From Phycisphaerae bacterium RAS2 (GTDB taxonomy: Bacteria; Planctomycetota; Phycisphaerae; UBA1845; UTPLA1): a stretch of DNA of 64,000 nucleotides. A model generated the notes under the pieces. That model was not told the origin of the DNA. It did no database searches and was given only the letters and a program-made list of their open reading frames with translations. This document shows, in pieces, positions 53,912-63,002 of this stretch; position 1 is the first letter of the stretch, and the number at the start of each line of letters is the position of its first letter. The stretch covers positions 992,001 through 1,056,000 of the forward strand of contig CP036352.1 of the NCBI GenBank assembly GCA_007753915.1, in the 5' to 3' direction. A program made the position numbers and the translations under genes.

Positions 53912-54368
53912 CAGCCTCCGGTGATGAATCCGTTCTTCAACGGCTCCGAATCATTATATCCGCGGTTTTCGGAGCTTACTGCTTGTATCGGCCTTTTCCG
54001 GCCGAATCCAAGAGGGTTTTGATGGCCGATAATGTCGGCCAATCCCCCGGTCCATGGCATGAGGCAGGCCCTTTCAGGCCCGCCAATATTGTATACGCCC
54101 GGAAAAAGGGGAGTTCCACTGGTTGTGCCGAGAATTTCGTTTCTGTCATAAAAGGGAACGCGGCAAGGGAGCCTTCTGCCCGCAAGACGAATCTGGCGGA
54201 GTCGTGAAGCACATCTCCTGCGGGGTGGGATGAGGCTCGCCGGGCTGCTGATGGGGCTCGGCGGTTGACAGGGCGCGCGGGTGACGTAGACTCCATGAAG
54301 CCGAACGCACATTCACGGCCCAGTCGACCTCGCGGGAGGGGGCGGGACAGGAAGGCCGGCTCGAAACT

Positions 54369-54442
54369 GACTCCGTAGCTCAGCTGGATAGAGCGCAGCC
54401 CTGCGAAGGCTGAGGTCGGTGGTTCGAATCCACTCGGAGTCG
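54369..54442 (+). tRNA. tRNA-Arg, anticodon GCG
   Basis: Cloverleaf: acceptor GACTCCG/CGGAGTC with discriminator G54442; D-stem GCTC/GAGC; anticodon stem CAGCC/GGCTG enclosing CTGCGAA, so the anticodon is GCG (reads CGC and CGU, Arg); T-arm GGTTCGAATCC. No encoded CCA. GCG is unusual for bacterial Arg tRNAs, where ACG (deaminated to ICG) is normal. Confidence 0.92.
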
Positions 54443-54491
54443 TTCTCTCTTGCGCCGCGTGCCGGCAACGGCGACCGGCTAAGATCACGCG

Positions 54492-55697
54492 ATGCTGCTG
54501 AAGGAATCCAACCCGGGACTCGGAGACATCGCGCGCAAGGTGGAAGCGGGCGAGCGATTGACGCACGAAGACGGAGTGCGGCTGTTCGCCACGCGCGACC
54601 TTCACGAGTTGGGCCGGCTGGCGGATCTCGTTCGGCGTCGGCTGCACGGTGACGCGGCGTATTACAACGTCAACCGGCATATCAATTATACAAATTACTG
54701 CGTCCTGCGGTGCAAGTTCTGTTCATTTTACCGGCCGTATCCGGTGGGGGGGGAGCCGCCGCGGACGGTCTCGCTTCCGGTGACCGGCGATTCGGCGGGC
54801 GCGGTGGGCGGCGCGTGGGGCGAGGGGGATTCGTACGAGCTTTCGGTCGAGCAGGTCGTGGAACGGGCGCGTGTGGCACAGGCGCACGGGGCGACGGAAG
54901 TGCACATCGTCGGCGGACTGCATCCGAAGCTGCCGTTTGAATATTATGTTGACATGTGTCGCGCGATTCGCAATACCTGCCCCGGGCTGTTCATCAAGGC
55001 CTTCACGGCGATCGAGATCATTCACTTCACGCGCATCACGCGGCCCCGGTTGAGCATTCGCGAGGTGCTGGAGCGGCTGCGCGACGCAGGGCTGGACACG
55101 CTTCCCGGCGGTGGCGCGGAGATTTTTGACGATCGCGTCCATGGAGAGGCCTATCGCGCCAAGGTCGGCGAGGCCGGCTGGTTTGACGTGCATCGTACGG
55201 CTCACGAGCTGGGCATCCCCACTAATGCGACGATGTTGTACGGGCACATTGAGCGGCCGGAGGAGCGCGTGACGCACATGGTGAAGCTGCGCGCGTTGCA
55301 GGATGAATCGATTCAGGCACGACGCGTGGGATTCAATTGTTTCATTCCCCTGTCATTCATTCCCGACGGCAGCGAGTTCGCGCACCTTCCCGGTCCGACG
55401 GGTCTGGACGATCTGCGCACGCTGGCGGTGTCGCGGTTGATGCTGGACAACATCCCGCATCTCAAGGCGTTCTGGATCATGCAATCGGCGAAATTGAGCC
55501 AGGTGTCGCTGAACTGGGGCGTGGATGATCTGGACGGCACGGTGGTTCACTATGACATCACGAAGCGCGAAGGGGGCGCGGGGAATCGTCATCAGGAGTT
55601 GACCGTCGCGCAGATTCGCCGGCTGATTCGCGAGGCGGGCTTCGAGCCGGTGGAGCGTGATTCGTTGTATCGGCCGGTGGCGCGACCGGCTGTGTGA
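54492..55697 (+). CDS. mqnE: Aminofutalosine synthase (radical SAM)
   Basis: 401 residues. Radical SAM site C70-x3-C74-x2-C77 in NYTNYCVLRCKFCSF. HIVGGLHP, FTAIEIIHFTRI, TLPGGGAEIFDDRVHGE, VHRTAHELGIPTNATMLYGHIE and FIPLSFIPDG are diagnostic of MqnE rather than MqnC. It joins 3-enolpyruvyl-benzoate to the purine nucleoside in menaquinone synthesis. A segment of ~20 residues after YRPYPVGG is longer than usual. A TAAGAT box ends 6 bases before the ATG with no Shine-Dalgarno. It lies just after tRNA-Arg and far from mqnA-mqnC. Confidence 0.93.
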   Translation: MLLKESNPGLGDIARKVEAGERLTHEDGVRLFATRDLHELGRLADLVRRRLHGDAAYYNVNRHINYTNYCVLRCKFCSFYRPYPVGGEPPRTVSLPVTGDSAGAVGGAWGEGDSYELSVEQVVERARVAQAHGATEVHIVGGLHPKLPFEYYVDMCRAIRNTCPGLFIKAFTAIEIIHFTRITRPRLSIREVLERLRDAGLDTLPGGGAEIFDDRVHGEAYRAKVGEAGWFDVHRTAHELGIPTNATMLYGHIERPEERVTHMVKLRALQDESIQARRVGFNCFIPLSFIPDGSEFAHLPGPTGLDDLRTLAVSRLMLDNIPHLKAFWIMQSAKLSQVSLNWGVDDLDGTVVHYDITKREGGAGNRHQELTVAQIRRLIREAGFEPVERDSLYRPVARPAV

Positions 55698-55739
55698 CGT
55701 TGGCGCGGCGGACGGCAGGGCGGTAGGCTGGCGCACACC

Positions 55740-56714
55740 ATGACAGACACTTGCACGATTTCACGAGCCGAACCGCGAACGCTGCGGGCATGGCTGCGCT
55801 ACTTGCTGGCAGCGCCGCAACAGTCTCCCGGTGAGTGTGAGCAGCAGGTCAGCGCGTTTCTGGATTACTCGCAGGCGATGAATCTGGACCTTTCGCGGCT
55901 CTGGGTGGAGTGTTCGGGATCATCCGACGTCGCCCGGCCCGGTGATCGACCGGCGGTGCTGTGCATTCCAACAGCGGGGCGCGCCGCGATGCTGGTGCTG
56001 CCGGACGGCCGAATGCACCCCCCTCGGGGCGGGGCGTGGGCGGCGTTGATTCGGCATTCGCTGGCGGATGAAACGATTTGCGACGTGCGTCTGTTTCAGG
56101 GCTTGCTGGCGGCGGGCGATGAGCCGGGTCGGCGCGAGATGGAGCGAGTGGGGTTCGGCGAGATTGCGACGCTGATCTACATGGAGCGCGAGGTGGGCGG
56201 TGCGCCGATCGCGCGGCGACTGCAACACGCGGCGCGTTGGGTGACGTACGATGAATCCGTGCGGGAATTGTTCGGCAGGACGATTCTTGCGACGTATGAG
56301 GGCAGCCTGGATTGCCCCGGTTTGTCGGGATTGCGGGCGATGGAGGACATTCTGGCGAGCCATCGCGGCGCAGGGCGCTTCGCGGCACATCGCTGGCTGC
56401 TGCTGATGATCGACGAACAACCGGCTGGTTGTATCTTGTTGGCGGAGCATCCTTTACAGCCGGTGCTGGAGATCGCGTACATGGGCGTGACGCCGCGATT
56501 TCGCGGTCGCGGGTTGGGGAGTGTGTTGCTGGACGAGGCAATTGAGCTGGCGCATCGCGAGCAATTTCAACGGGTTACGCTCGCGGCGGACGCGCGCAAC
56601 ACGCCGGCGCTGCGGATGTACGAGCGAGCGGGGTTTGCGGAGTTCCTCCGACGGCGCGCGATGCTGCTTCACCGCGCTTCAAACTCAATCGCGCAGCAGA
56701 GATACGATTCATAA
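55740..56714 (+). CDS. GNAT-family N-acetyltransferase
   Basis: 324 residues, with two GNAT-like halves. The C-terminal domain has EIAYMGVTPRFRGRGLGSVLLDEAIELA with the acetyl-CoA loop RGRGLG, then VTLAADARNTPALRMYERAGFAEF. The N-terminal half is weakly similar to the same fold. Substrate unknown; mycothiol-synthase-like double-GNAT proteins are one alternative. It follows mqnE after 42 bases. Confidence 0.85.
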   Translation: MTDTCTISRAEPRTLRAWLRYLLAAPQQSPGECEQQVSAFLDYSQAMNLDLSRLWVECSGSSDVARPGDRPAVLCIPTAGRAAMLVLPDGRMHPPRGGAWAALIRHSLADETICDVRLFQGLLAAGDEPGRREMERVGFGEIATLIYMEREVGGAPIARRLQHAARWVTYDESVRELFGRTILATYEGSLDCPGLSGLRAMEDILASHRGAGRFAAHRWLLLMIDEQPAGCILLAEHPLQPVLEIAYMGVTPRFRGRGLGSVLLDEAIELAHREQFQRVTLAADARNTPALRMYERAGFAEFLRRRAMLLHRASNSIAQQRYDS

Positions 56715-57028
56715 GGGTCGTTGTTCCACCGGCTATTCAGAGTTCGCGGCAACGTGTGGGTAAGCTGTGGAGCCAAATAAATTTTTCAGCCGTAAGTTTC
56801 GTGCGCGTCGTTGTGAATCGCGCGTGCGAAAGATTGCTTCACGAATTCTTCATTGACGAGCCGACAGCCGATCCGTAATATGCCGAACCGAAGTTGACAA
56901 CAACTGTGTCGCGGCGAGCGAGCCAGCGACGCGTGGCCATAGATGTTCCGGGCCTCTTAAAGTTTCGCTTTGTCTAAATTGATCTGATTCATCCGCAAGC
57001 CCCCGCGGCAAGGGAAAAGGAGCGCGCC
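56715..57028. other. Region upstream of dnaA; candidate origin
   Basis: 314 bases without a gene. One DnaA-box-like 9-mer, TGTGGGTAA (56755-56763; one mismatch to the complement of TTATCCACA), lies next to an AT-rich stretch (CCAAATAAATTTTTCAG). The region is adjacent to dnaA but lacks a box cluster, so origin status is unproven. Confidence 0.3.
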
Positions 57029-58450
57029 GTGCTCGTCGACCTTCAACAGGAAAACTCGCGCAAAATTCGAACCCGGCTTGAGCAGATCGTCGGCCCGCAG
57101 CGTTTCAAGGTCTGGTTTCGCAACTCAACGCAGTTCACCTGCTGCGACGGATTCGTGAAGGTCGGCGTGCCCAACCTGTTCCTCGGCGGCTGGATTGAGG
57201 ATCACTTCTCCGAGGCCATTGCCCAGGCGGCCCGCGACGTGCTGAACAAAGACGTGCAGATCACCTTTGCCATCGACCCGGTCCTGTTTCGCAATCTGCG
57301 GCAGAGCCAGCTCAATTCGCAGGCGGCGTTCATCGAGAAGAACGCCGAGCGCGCCCTGCGAGACGGGAAAGTGCTTCCGGCCGGCGAATCCGTTCCGCTT
57401 CGCCGATTGAAATACCGCATCGACGATTACGTCGTCGGGCCGAGCAATCGAATCGCCCACGGCGTGGCCAGCGCCCTGATTGAGGATCCCCGGCGCGACG
57501 GGGGCGCGGTGTTTGTGTACAGCGGTTGCGGCCTGGGCAAGACGCACCTGCTCCAGGGCATCGCCAATGCGCTGGCGGAGCGGCAGCCGCAGGTTCGCTG
57601 GGCCTATGTGTCGGGCGAGGAGTTCACGAATCAGTTCCTGTTCGCCCTGCGCGAGAAGAAGCTGGACGCGTTTCGCCATCGCTATCGGGATATTGACGTT
57701 TTGCTTATTGACGACATGCAGTTCATCGCCAACAAGCGTGCGACGCAGGAGGAGTTCTTCCACACGTTCAACGCGATTGACGGCAGCGGCAAGCGCGTCG
57801 TGCTGGCGTCGGACGCCCATCCGAAGCTGATCGGGGACCTGTCCGAGCCGCTGGTGAGCCGGTTGATCGCGGGCATGGTCGTGCGGATCGACAAGCCGGA
57901 CTTCGAGATGCGCTGCGAGATTCTTCGCCGCCGCGCCCGGCAGACATCGCAGCCGGTGCCCGAGCCGGTGATCCAGTACATCGCCGAGAAGATCACCGCG
58001 AACATCCGCGAGCTGGAGGGTTGCCTGCTCAAGCTGCTGGCCTTTGCCACGCTCGCCAAGGCGCCGATCACGCTGGATCTGGCGCGGCAGACGCTGGACG
58101 ACCATCTGCGGCAAACGGGGAAGATCATCACGGTCAGCGACATCGAGCGACTGGTGTCGACGTACTTCGGGTTGACGCCGGCTGACCTGCACACGTCGCG
58201 GAAGAATCGCACGATCGCCCTGGCGCGAAACGTGGCGATGCATCTTGCACGGCAGCACACCGATCTCTCTTTCCCGGAGATCGCGCGACTGATGGGCAAC
58301 AAGAATCACACGACGGTGCTGCTGGCGTGCCGGCGGATCGGCGTCCTGTTGCGGGATGACGGCGAAGGTTATTGGATCGGAGCCGCGGGTCCGCAAACGC
58401 GCAAGCTCCGGGAAATCGTGCAGTCGCTGGAAGAGCAGTTGCTGCGATAG
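57029..58450 (+). CDS. dnaA: Chromosomal replication initiator DnaA
   Basis: 473 residues from GTG with AAAGGAG 8 bases upstream. Domain I at ~1-85; a short linker; AAA+ domain with Walker A SGCGLGKT (165-172; Cys in place of the usual Val or Ile), Walker B VLLIDDMQFI, sensor GKRVVLASDAHP and arginine-finger region PLVSRLIAGM; domain IV helix-turn-helix with NRTIALARNVAMHLARQHTDLSFPEIARLMG then NKNHTTVLLACRRI, the DnaA-box signature. It binds origin boxes and opens DNA. dnaN is not next to it. Confidence 0.96.
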   Translation: MLVDLQQENSRKIRTRLEQIVGPQRFKVWFRNSTQFTCCDGFVKVGVPNLFLGGWIEDHFSEAIAQAARDVLNKDVQITFAIDPVLFRNLRQSQLNSQAAFIEKNAERALRDGKVLPAGESVPLRRLKYRIDDYVVGPSNRIAHGVASALIEDPRRDGGAVFVYSGCGLGKTHLLQGIANALAERQPQVRWAYVSGEEFTNQFLFALREKKLDAFRHRYRDIDVLLIDDMQFIANKRATQEEFFHTFNAIDGSGKRVVLASDAHPKLIGDLSEPLVSRLIAGMVVRIDKPDFEMRCEILRRRARQTSQPVPEPVIQYIAEKITANIRELEGCLLKLLAFATLAKAPITLDLARQTLDDHLRQTGKIITVSDIERLVSTYFGLTPADLHTSRKNRTIALARNVAMHLARQHTDLSFPEIARLMGNKNHTTVLLACRRIGVLLRDDGEGYWIGAAGPQTRKLREIVQSLEEQLLR

Positions 58451-58811
58451 CGTGCCGCCCCGGGCCGTGCGAGTTGGTCGCCAAAGGCCGCAGCCTTGCC
58501 GCCCACGTCGCGGCCGAGCATTCCTTTCCAATTCATCAACCCCCCGTGCCGTGAGCGGCGGGATGAGCGTCCGTTAACGCGATAGACGCGTTGGCGGCTG
58601 CGAAGTTGCTCCTCGTGGGCGTCATCTCCCGGGATATTCAAGATGGCGCGCGTCGTCCAGCCGCCCGATAGGAGAGGCGAGAAGCGGCCTAGAATGGGGA
58701 GAGGCGGCGGCCTCGCGCTGGTTGGCGGGGCGTGGAGCGGGCTTGTCGCGGCGACGCGGGGCGGGCAAAATTCAGCCTCTCTTCGCCGTCAACTCACAGA
58801 GGCAATTCACT
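58451..58811. other. Intergenic region between dnaA and the HtrA gene
   Basis: 361 bases; I see no gene, no RNA gene and no clear terminator. The AGAGG ribosome-binding site of the next gene ends it. Confidence 0.5.
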
Positions 58812-60449
58812 ATGCGCATCACAAGTTGCCGGAAGTGTGGTACCCCCATGGCCCGCGCGGGTTGGGTGTTCGTGTTGGCGGTTGGCGGCGCGTGGCCGAC
58901 GGCCGCATGGTCGCAGGATCGCAGCGGGCCCGCCGGCGGTCCGGACGCCCAGGCGGTGGCGCGGCTGGAGCAGCTCTCCGATGCGTTCGCGTCGATCGCG
59001 GCGGCGGTCAAGCCGACGGTTGTCAATATTTCGTCGGTCGCGACGAATCGCCGGCTCAATCGCGAGCTGCGCGAGGCGTTTCCCGACGGCACGTTTCAAT
59101 TCTCTCCGGTGACCGGCACCGGCAGCGGGGTGATCTTCGACGCCGACGGTTACATCGTGACGAACAACCATGTCGTGGCCGGGGCTGACGCGGTGCGCGT
59201 GACGCTGGCCGATGGGCGGAAGCTGCGGGCGGAAGTGGTGGCGACCGATCCAAAGACGGATCTCGCGGTGATTCGGATCAACGCGAAGGGACTGAAGGCG
59301 GCGCGATTCGGCGACAGCGACGCCGTGCGGGTCGGTCACATCGTGCTGGCGATCGGCAGCCCGTTTCGGCTGGGGCACAGCGTGTCGCACGGAATCGTGT
59401 CGGCGATTGGCCGGAACGACGACATTGACGTGGACATTGATTACAAGAATTGGATTCAGACGGATGCGCCGATCAATCCGGGGAATTCCGGCGGCCCGTT
59501 GATCAGCGCGCGGGGTGAGATCGTCGGCATCAACGTCGCGATCGCGACCGACAGCGGCGGGCATCAGGGCGTGGGCTTCGCGATTCCGTCCAACACGGTG
59601 CGTCGCATCGCGAACATGTTGAAGACGGGTGAGAAAGTCGTCCGCGGCTACCTCGGCGTAGAGATCGATCCCGTGGACGAACAGACGGCGTCGGGATACG
59701 GCCTGTCGGAAGTGGCGGGGGTGATGATCCGGGGGGTCGGGGAGGATTCTCCGGCGGCGCGAGGCGGGTTGAAGTCCGAGGACATCGTATTGGCGATCGA
59801 CGGGACGCCGGTGCGCACCCGCGAGCAGTTGCAGCAGATCATCGCGGAGACTTCGCCGGGATCGAGTGTTTCGCTGAAGGTGTGGCGCAAGAGCCGCGAG
59901 CAGACGGTGCGGGTCACCGTGGAAGAGCAGCCGCGAAATTTCCGAACGACGATCAGCCTGCGTGAACTGACTCGCCAGCGCGAGCCCGATTCGGCGGTGG
60001 AAGCCGCGCCGTCAGAGGGCAATTCGGATGACGGGGAATCGGCTGAAGACGAAGGCGCGACGAGCGAGAAGGGCGACGATTCGGTTGGATCGGTCGACGA
60101 CGGCGCCGCAGAGGATGGCAGCGGAGACAGAGATGGGTCGCGCGAGCGGGAAGGAACGGAATCGGCGTGGGGGTTTGAGGGCGCGACGCTGACGCCGGAA
60201 TTGGGGCGGAAGTATCGACTGCCGTCGTCATTGGAGGACGGCGTGCTGATCACGTCAGTCGATCCGGCGTCGGAAGCGTGGGCCTGCCGGTTGCGCCGCG
60301 GCATGGTGATTGTGCGGGCGAACGACAAGCCGGTGCGGCTGCTGGACGATCTCACGTCGGCGCTGAATCCCGAGGCGCTGGCCCGCGGCGTGCGGTTGAA
60401 GCTGCGCGATCGGTCGGATGAGTATTATCTGGTGCTGCGGGTTCGGTAG
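58812..60449 (+). CDS. HtrA/DegP-type periplasmic serine protease
   Basis: 545 residues from the ATG at 58812 (AGAGG upstream), with a signal segment at ~15-35. Trypsin-like triad: H120 in IVTNNHVV, D150 in DPKTDLAVI, S226 in GNSGGP. PDZ 1 at about 285-375 (GYLGVEIDPVDE...), an acidic low-complexity linker at ~390-460 (EGNSDDGESAEDEG...), then a second PDZ-like domain (EDGVLITSVDPASEAWACRLRRGMVIVRAN). Quality-control protease of the envelope. The acidic linker is much longer than in typical DegQ/S proteins. Confidence 0.94.
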   Translation: MRITSCRKCGTPMARAGWVFVLAVGGAWPTAAWSQDRSGPAGGPDAQAVARLEQLSDAFASIAAAVKPTVVNISSVATNRRLNRELREAFPDGTFQFSPVTGTGSGVIFDADGYIVTNNHVVAGADAVRVTLADGRKLRAEVVATDPKTDLAVIRINAKGLKAARFGDSDAVRVGHIVLAIGSPFRLGHSVSHGIVSAIGRNDDIDVDIDYKNWIQTDAPINPGNSGGPLISARGEIVGINVAIATDSGGHQGVGFAIPSNTVRRIANMLKTGEKVVRGYLGVEIDPVDEQTASGYGLSEVAGVMIRGVGEDSPAARGGLKSEDIVLAIDGTPVRTREQLQQIIAETSPGSSVSLKVWRKSREQTVRVTVEEQPRNFRTTISLRELTRQREPDSAVEAAPSEGNSDDGESAEDEGATSEKGDDSVGSVDDGAAEDGSGDRDGSREREGTESAWGFEGATLTPELGRKYRLPSSLEDGVLITSVDPASEAWACRLRRGMVIVRANDKPVRLLDDLTSALNPEALARGVRLKLRDRSDEYYLVLRVR

Positions 60450-60662
60450 CAGAGCCGGCGGGGCCGTTTTCCAAGTTTCGAAGTGTTTCCCAAACAGACA
60501 AACCATGGGTTCTTGGTTCGAAGCACATCAAGCGAACTTGCGCGTCGCGCGCTTGCGATCACGACGACTGTCGGCCTATGATGGCGGCCATGTCCGGCCC
60601 AGATGAGCTTCGAAAGGCTCACGGACGGATGGGGACGTCGTGACGCGTCGAGAGGGCAAACA

Positions 60663-61352
60663 ATGCTGCGTGACTCCAAGCCTTGCGGTGCCTGTCAGGG
60701 AGCGTTGATTTCGATTCTTGCGTTGGGCGCGCTGTCGGCCGGGACGGGATGTCAGCCGCTGCCCAGTTTCCTGTTGGGCGTCGGCAACCTGCTGGGGACG
60801 CTGACGCACAATGGCGTGAGCTATCAAATTTTGACCGATGGCAGCGGCGCAGTAACGCAAGTTATTAGTTCAAACGGGAACACGTTCGACATCGGTGCGG
60901 ACGGCAATCTCTCCGGCGTGACGACACCCGACGGGACAACGTTTGGGTTTGTGAACAACCCGGACGGCACGATCACGATCACATTCAGTAATTCACCTCA
61001 ATTTGGCGCCGGCCAGTTCACGGTCAACCCCAACGGTGGCGGGGGGAGCCCAAAGCGGTTTGATTCAATGCCTCTGGTCGAGTTGGCTTCGTTGACCAAG
61101 TTGTCGACTTCGCAGACCGACTCCAGCAGTGTCTTGTGTAACCGACTTGTCCCCCTGTGCGAGAATTTGGAGTTCTTCCTGGAAGTCATCTTTCCGGTCA
61201 TCCGCGATGACGTCGTAGCCCGTCTGGCCGCTCGGCATCCCGAATTGCCCTTCGCCGATCTTGCCGCGGGTGCATTGGTAGACAACTTCGTCAATGATGC
61301 TTTGAACAACTGTGCAGGGATCGGGTTGCTGGCGCTGGCGGAGTGCGAGTAA
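60663..61352 (+). CDS. Exported lipoprotein, unknown
   Basis: 229 residues from the ATG at 60663 (GAGAGGG upstream). Signal peptide with lipobox SAGTGC followed by QPLPS. Short repeats SYQILTDGSGAVTQVISSNGNTFDIGADGNLSGV suggest RHS- or beta-repeat-like strands. The C-terminal ~110 residues are helical with a cysteine-pair region. Function unknown. It converges with gatB. Confidence 0.72.
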   Translation: MLRDSKPCGACQGALISILALGALSAGTGCQPLPSFLLGVGNLLGTLTHNGVSYQILTDGSGAVTQVISSNGNTFDIGADGNLSGVTTPDGTTFGFVNNPDGTITITFSNSPQFGAGQFTVNPNGGGGSPKRFDSMPLVELASLTKLSTSQTDSSSVLCNRLVPLCENLEFFLEVIFPVIRDDVVARLAARHPELPFADLAAGALVDNFVNDALNNCAGIGLLALAECE

Positions 61353-61381
61353 CCGGGTCGCGCATTGACGGATGATTGGGA

Positions 61382-62986
61382 TCAGTCGTTGTTCTTCAGC
61401 CCCTTGATTTTTCTTTCGATCAGATCTCCCGTCAGTTTCGGGTCGGCCTTGCCCCCGGAGAGTTTCATGACTTGGCCGCGGAGGAAGCCGGGGGCGGCCT
61501 TGGCTTTTCGCTCGTTGTCGCCGAGGGCGTCGGCGACGGCCTGGGGATTCTTCGCGAAGGCTTCGTCGACCCATGCTTGCGTGGCGGATTCGTCGCGGAC
61601 CTGCAAGAGGCCAAGGTCGCGCGCGAGGTCGAGGACGGATGATCCGGTGTCAAGTATTTGGCCCTCACCCCGGCCCTCTCCCTTGGAGGGAGAGGGGGTG
61701 GAACTCGCTCCCTCGCGGTCGCGGCTCGGATCGACAGCGCGGCGCGGATGGGCGGCGAGTTTTTCGGCGATGTTTGCGGCGGCGGAAGCACTGATGGCGC
61801 CCTCCTGCACGGCGCGGGCCAGGTCGGCGACGTGCTTCGGAGGCACGCCGAGATCGGCAATGGTGCATCCGGCGGCTGACGCGAGGTTGTTCCAGATACC
61901 GACAAATTGCTTGATAACGGTCCGCGCGTCCACGCCGGCCGTCACGACGTTGTCGAACAGTTCGGCCGTTTTGCGGTCGGCAAGCAGCACTTCGCAGTCT
62001 TTCTCTGTCACGCCGAGGTCGCGGATCAAACGCGCCTGGCGCGCCAGCGGCAGTTCGCCGATTTCCCCGCGCACCTGCTCCACCCACGCTGCGTCGGGTG
62101 TGACCGGCACGAGATCGGGATCGGGGAAGTAGCGATAGTCGTGCGACTCCTCCTTGCCGCGCTGAAACTCCGTCACCTCGCGCTCGTCGTCCCAGCCGAA
62201 GTTCATCTTGCCGAGCTTGTCGAGCGTGTAATCGTGGTCGGCCTCCCACGCAGCTGTCTGCCGCTTGATCTCGTATTCCACGGCCAGCCGCACCGAGCGG
62301 AAGCTGTTGAGATTCTTGATTTCGCTAATCGGCGTGCGGTATTCGCGGCCGTCGTGCGTGATGGCGAGGTTCACGTTCGGCTCAAAACGCATCTGTCCCT
62401 TCTGCATGTTGGCTTCGCTGACGCCGAGAAACTTGACGAGTCGCTGCAGCTCGACGGCGAAGGCGTAGCACTCGTCGGCGGATGCGAGGTCGGGCTGGGT
62501 GACGATTTCGAGCAGCGGCGTGCCGGCGCGATTGAGATCGACGCGTGAGTGGTCGACGCCTTCGTGCAGGTTCTTGCCGGCGTCTTCTTCGAGATGCGCG
62601 CGGATGATGCCGATGCGGCGCATGGGAGCTTTGCCGCCGCCGTCGAGGCCATCAGCGGGCGTTGGAACTTCAAAGACGCCGTTAAACGAGAGCGGCAGGT
62701 CGTACTGGCTGATCTGATAATTCTTCGGCAAGTCGGGGTAAAAGTAGCTCTTGCGATCCCACTTCGTGAACGGCGCGATCTTGCACCCCAGTGCCAGCGC
62801 CGCGCGCACGGCCAACTCGTACGCGCGGCGGTTCATCACCGGCAGCGAGCCGGGCAGGCCGAGGCAGACCGGGCACACGCGCGAGTTCGGCTCGGCGGCG
62901 AACTCCAGCGGGCAGGCGCAAAACAGCTTCGTGCGCGTCGCAAGCTGGACGTGGATCTCCATGCCGATGATGGGGCGGATTTGCAT
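61382..62986 (-). CDS. gatB: Aspartyl/glutamyl-tRNA amidotransferase subunit B, with a repeat-derived insertion
   Basis: 534 residues. IIGMEIHVQLATRTKLFCACP opening, CPVCLGLPGSLPVMNRRA, RKSYFYPDLPKNYQISQYDLPL, GIIRAHLEEDAGKNLHE, DLNRAGTPLLEIVT, and DYRYFPDPDLVPV. The C-terminal YqeY-like region is present (GFLRGQVMKLSGGKADPKL). Converts Glu-tRNA(Gln) and Asp-tRNA(Asn) by transamidation with GatA/GatC, which are not in the window. Between AEKLAAH and TGSSVLDLARDLGL lie ~33 extra residues (RRAVDPSRDREGASSTPSPS then KGEGRGEGQI) encoded by palindromic and dispersed-repeat DNA. It lies in a cinA / zinc-ribbon / gatB operon. Confidence 0.95.
   Translation of the reverse strand: MQIRPIIGMEIHVQLATRTKLFCACPLEFAAEPNSRVCPVCLGLPGSLPVMNRRAYELAVRAALALGCKIAPFTKWDRKSYFYPDLPKNYQISQYDLPLSFNGVFEVPTPADGLDGGGKAPMRRIGIIRAHLEEDAGKNLHEGVDHSRVDLNRAGTPLLEIVTQPDLASADECYAFAVELQRLVKFLGVSEANMQKGQMRFEPNVNLAITHDGREYRTPISEIKNLNSFRSVRLAVEYEIKRQTAAWEADHDYTLDKLGKMNFGWDDEREVTEFQRGKEESHDYRYFPDPDLVPVTPDAAWVEQVRGEIGELPLARQARLIRDLGVTEKDCEVLLADRKTAELFDNVVTAGVDARTVIKQFVGIWNNLASAAGCTIADLGVPPKHVADLARAVQEGAISASAAANIAEKLAAHPRRAVDPSRDREGASSTPSPSKGEGRGEGQILDTGSSVLDLARDLGLLQVRDESATQAWVDEAFAKNPQAVADALGDNERKAKAAPGFLRGQVMKLSGGKADPKLTGDLIERKIKGLKNND
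61662..61727. repeat. Palindromic repeat elements in frame inside gatB
   Basis: CCCTCTCCC (61674-61682) and GGGAGAGGG (61688-61696) form a hairpin with CACCCC/GGGGTG flanks. Directly after it, 61706-61727 matches the intergenic repeat arm at 37742-37763 at 20 of 22 bases. Both code in frame for the extra GatB residues. Confidence 0.85.
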
Positions 62987-63002
62987 GGCGGGATTCTAAG
63001 GG

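Larger units (their letters stand above)
53704..54368. other. Intergenic region with a possible minus-strand short transcript
   Basis: 665 bases without a large gene. On the minus strand a TATAAT box (53953-53958), a 25-codon frame (53911 to 53834) and a terminator (53813-53856) follow in order. The rest, up to tRNA-Arg, shows nothing I can support. Confidence 0.55.

Noticed and set aside
53911-54312. Minus-strand 133-residue frame next to tRNA-Arg
   Set aside because: No ribosome-binding site, no recognisable domain, proline/arginine-rich shadow-like composition.
57125-58531. 468-residue frame on the minus strand
   Set aside because: Complete overlap with dnaA, whose motifs are all intact; the antisense product has no recognisable fold.
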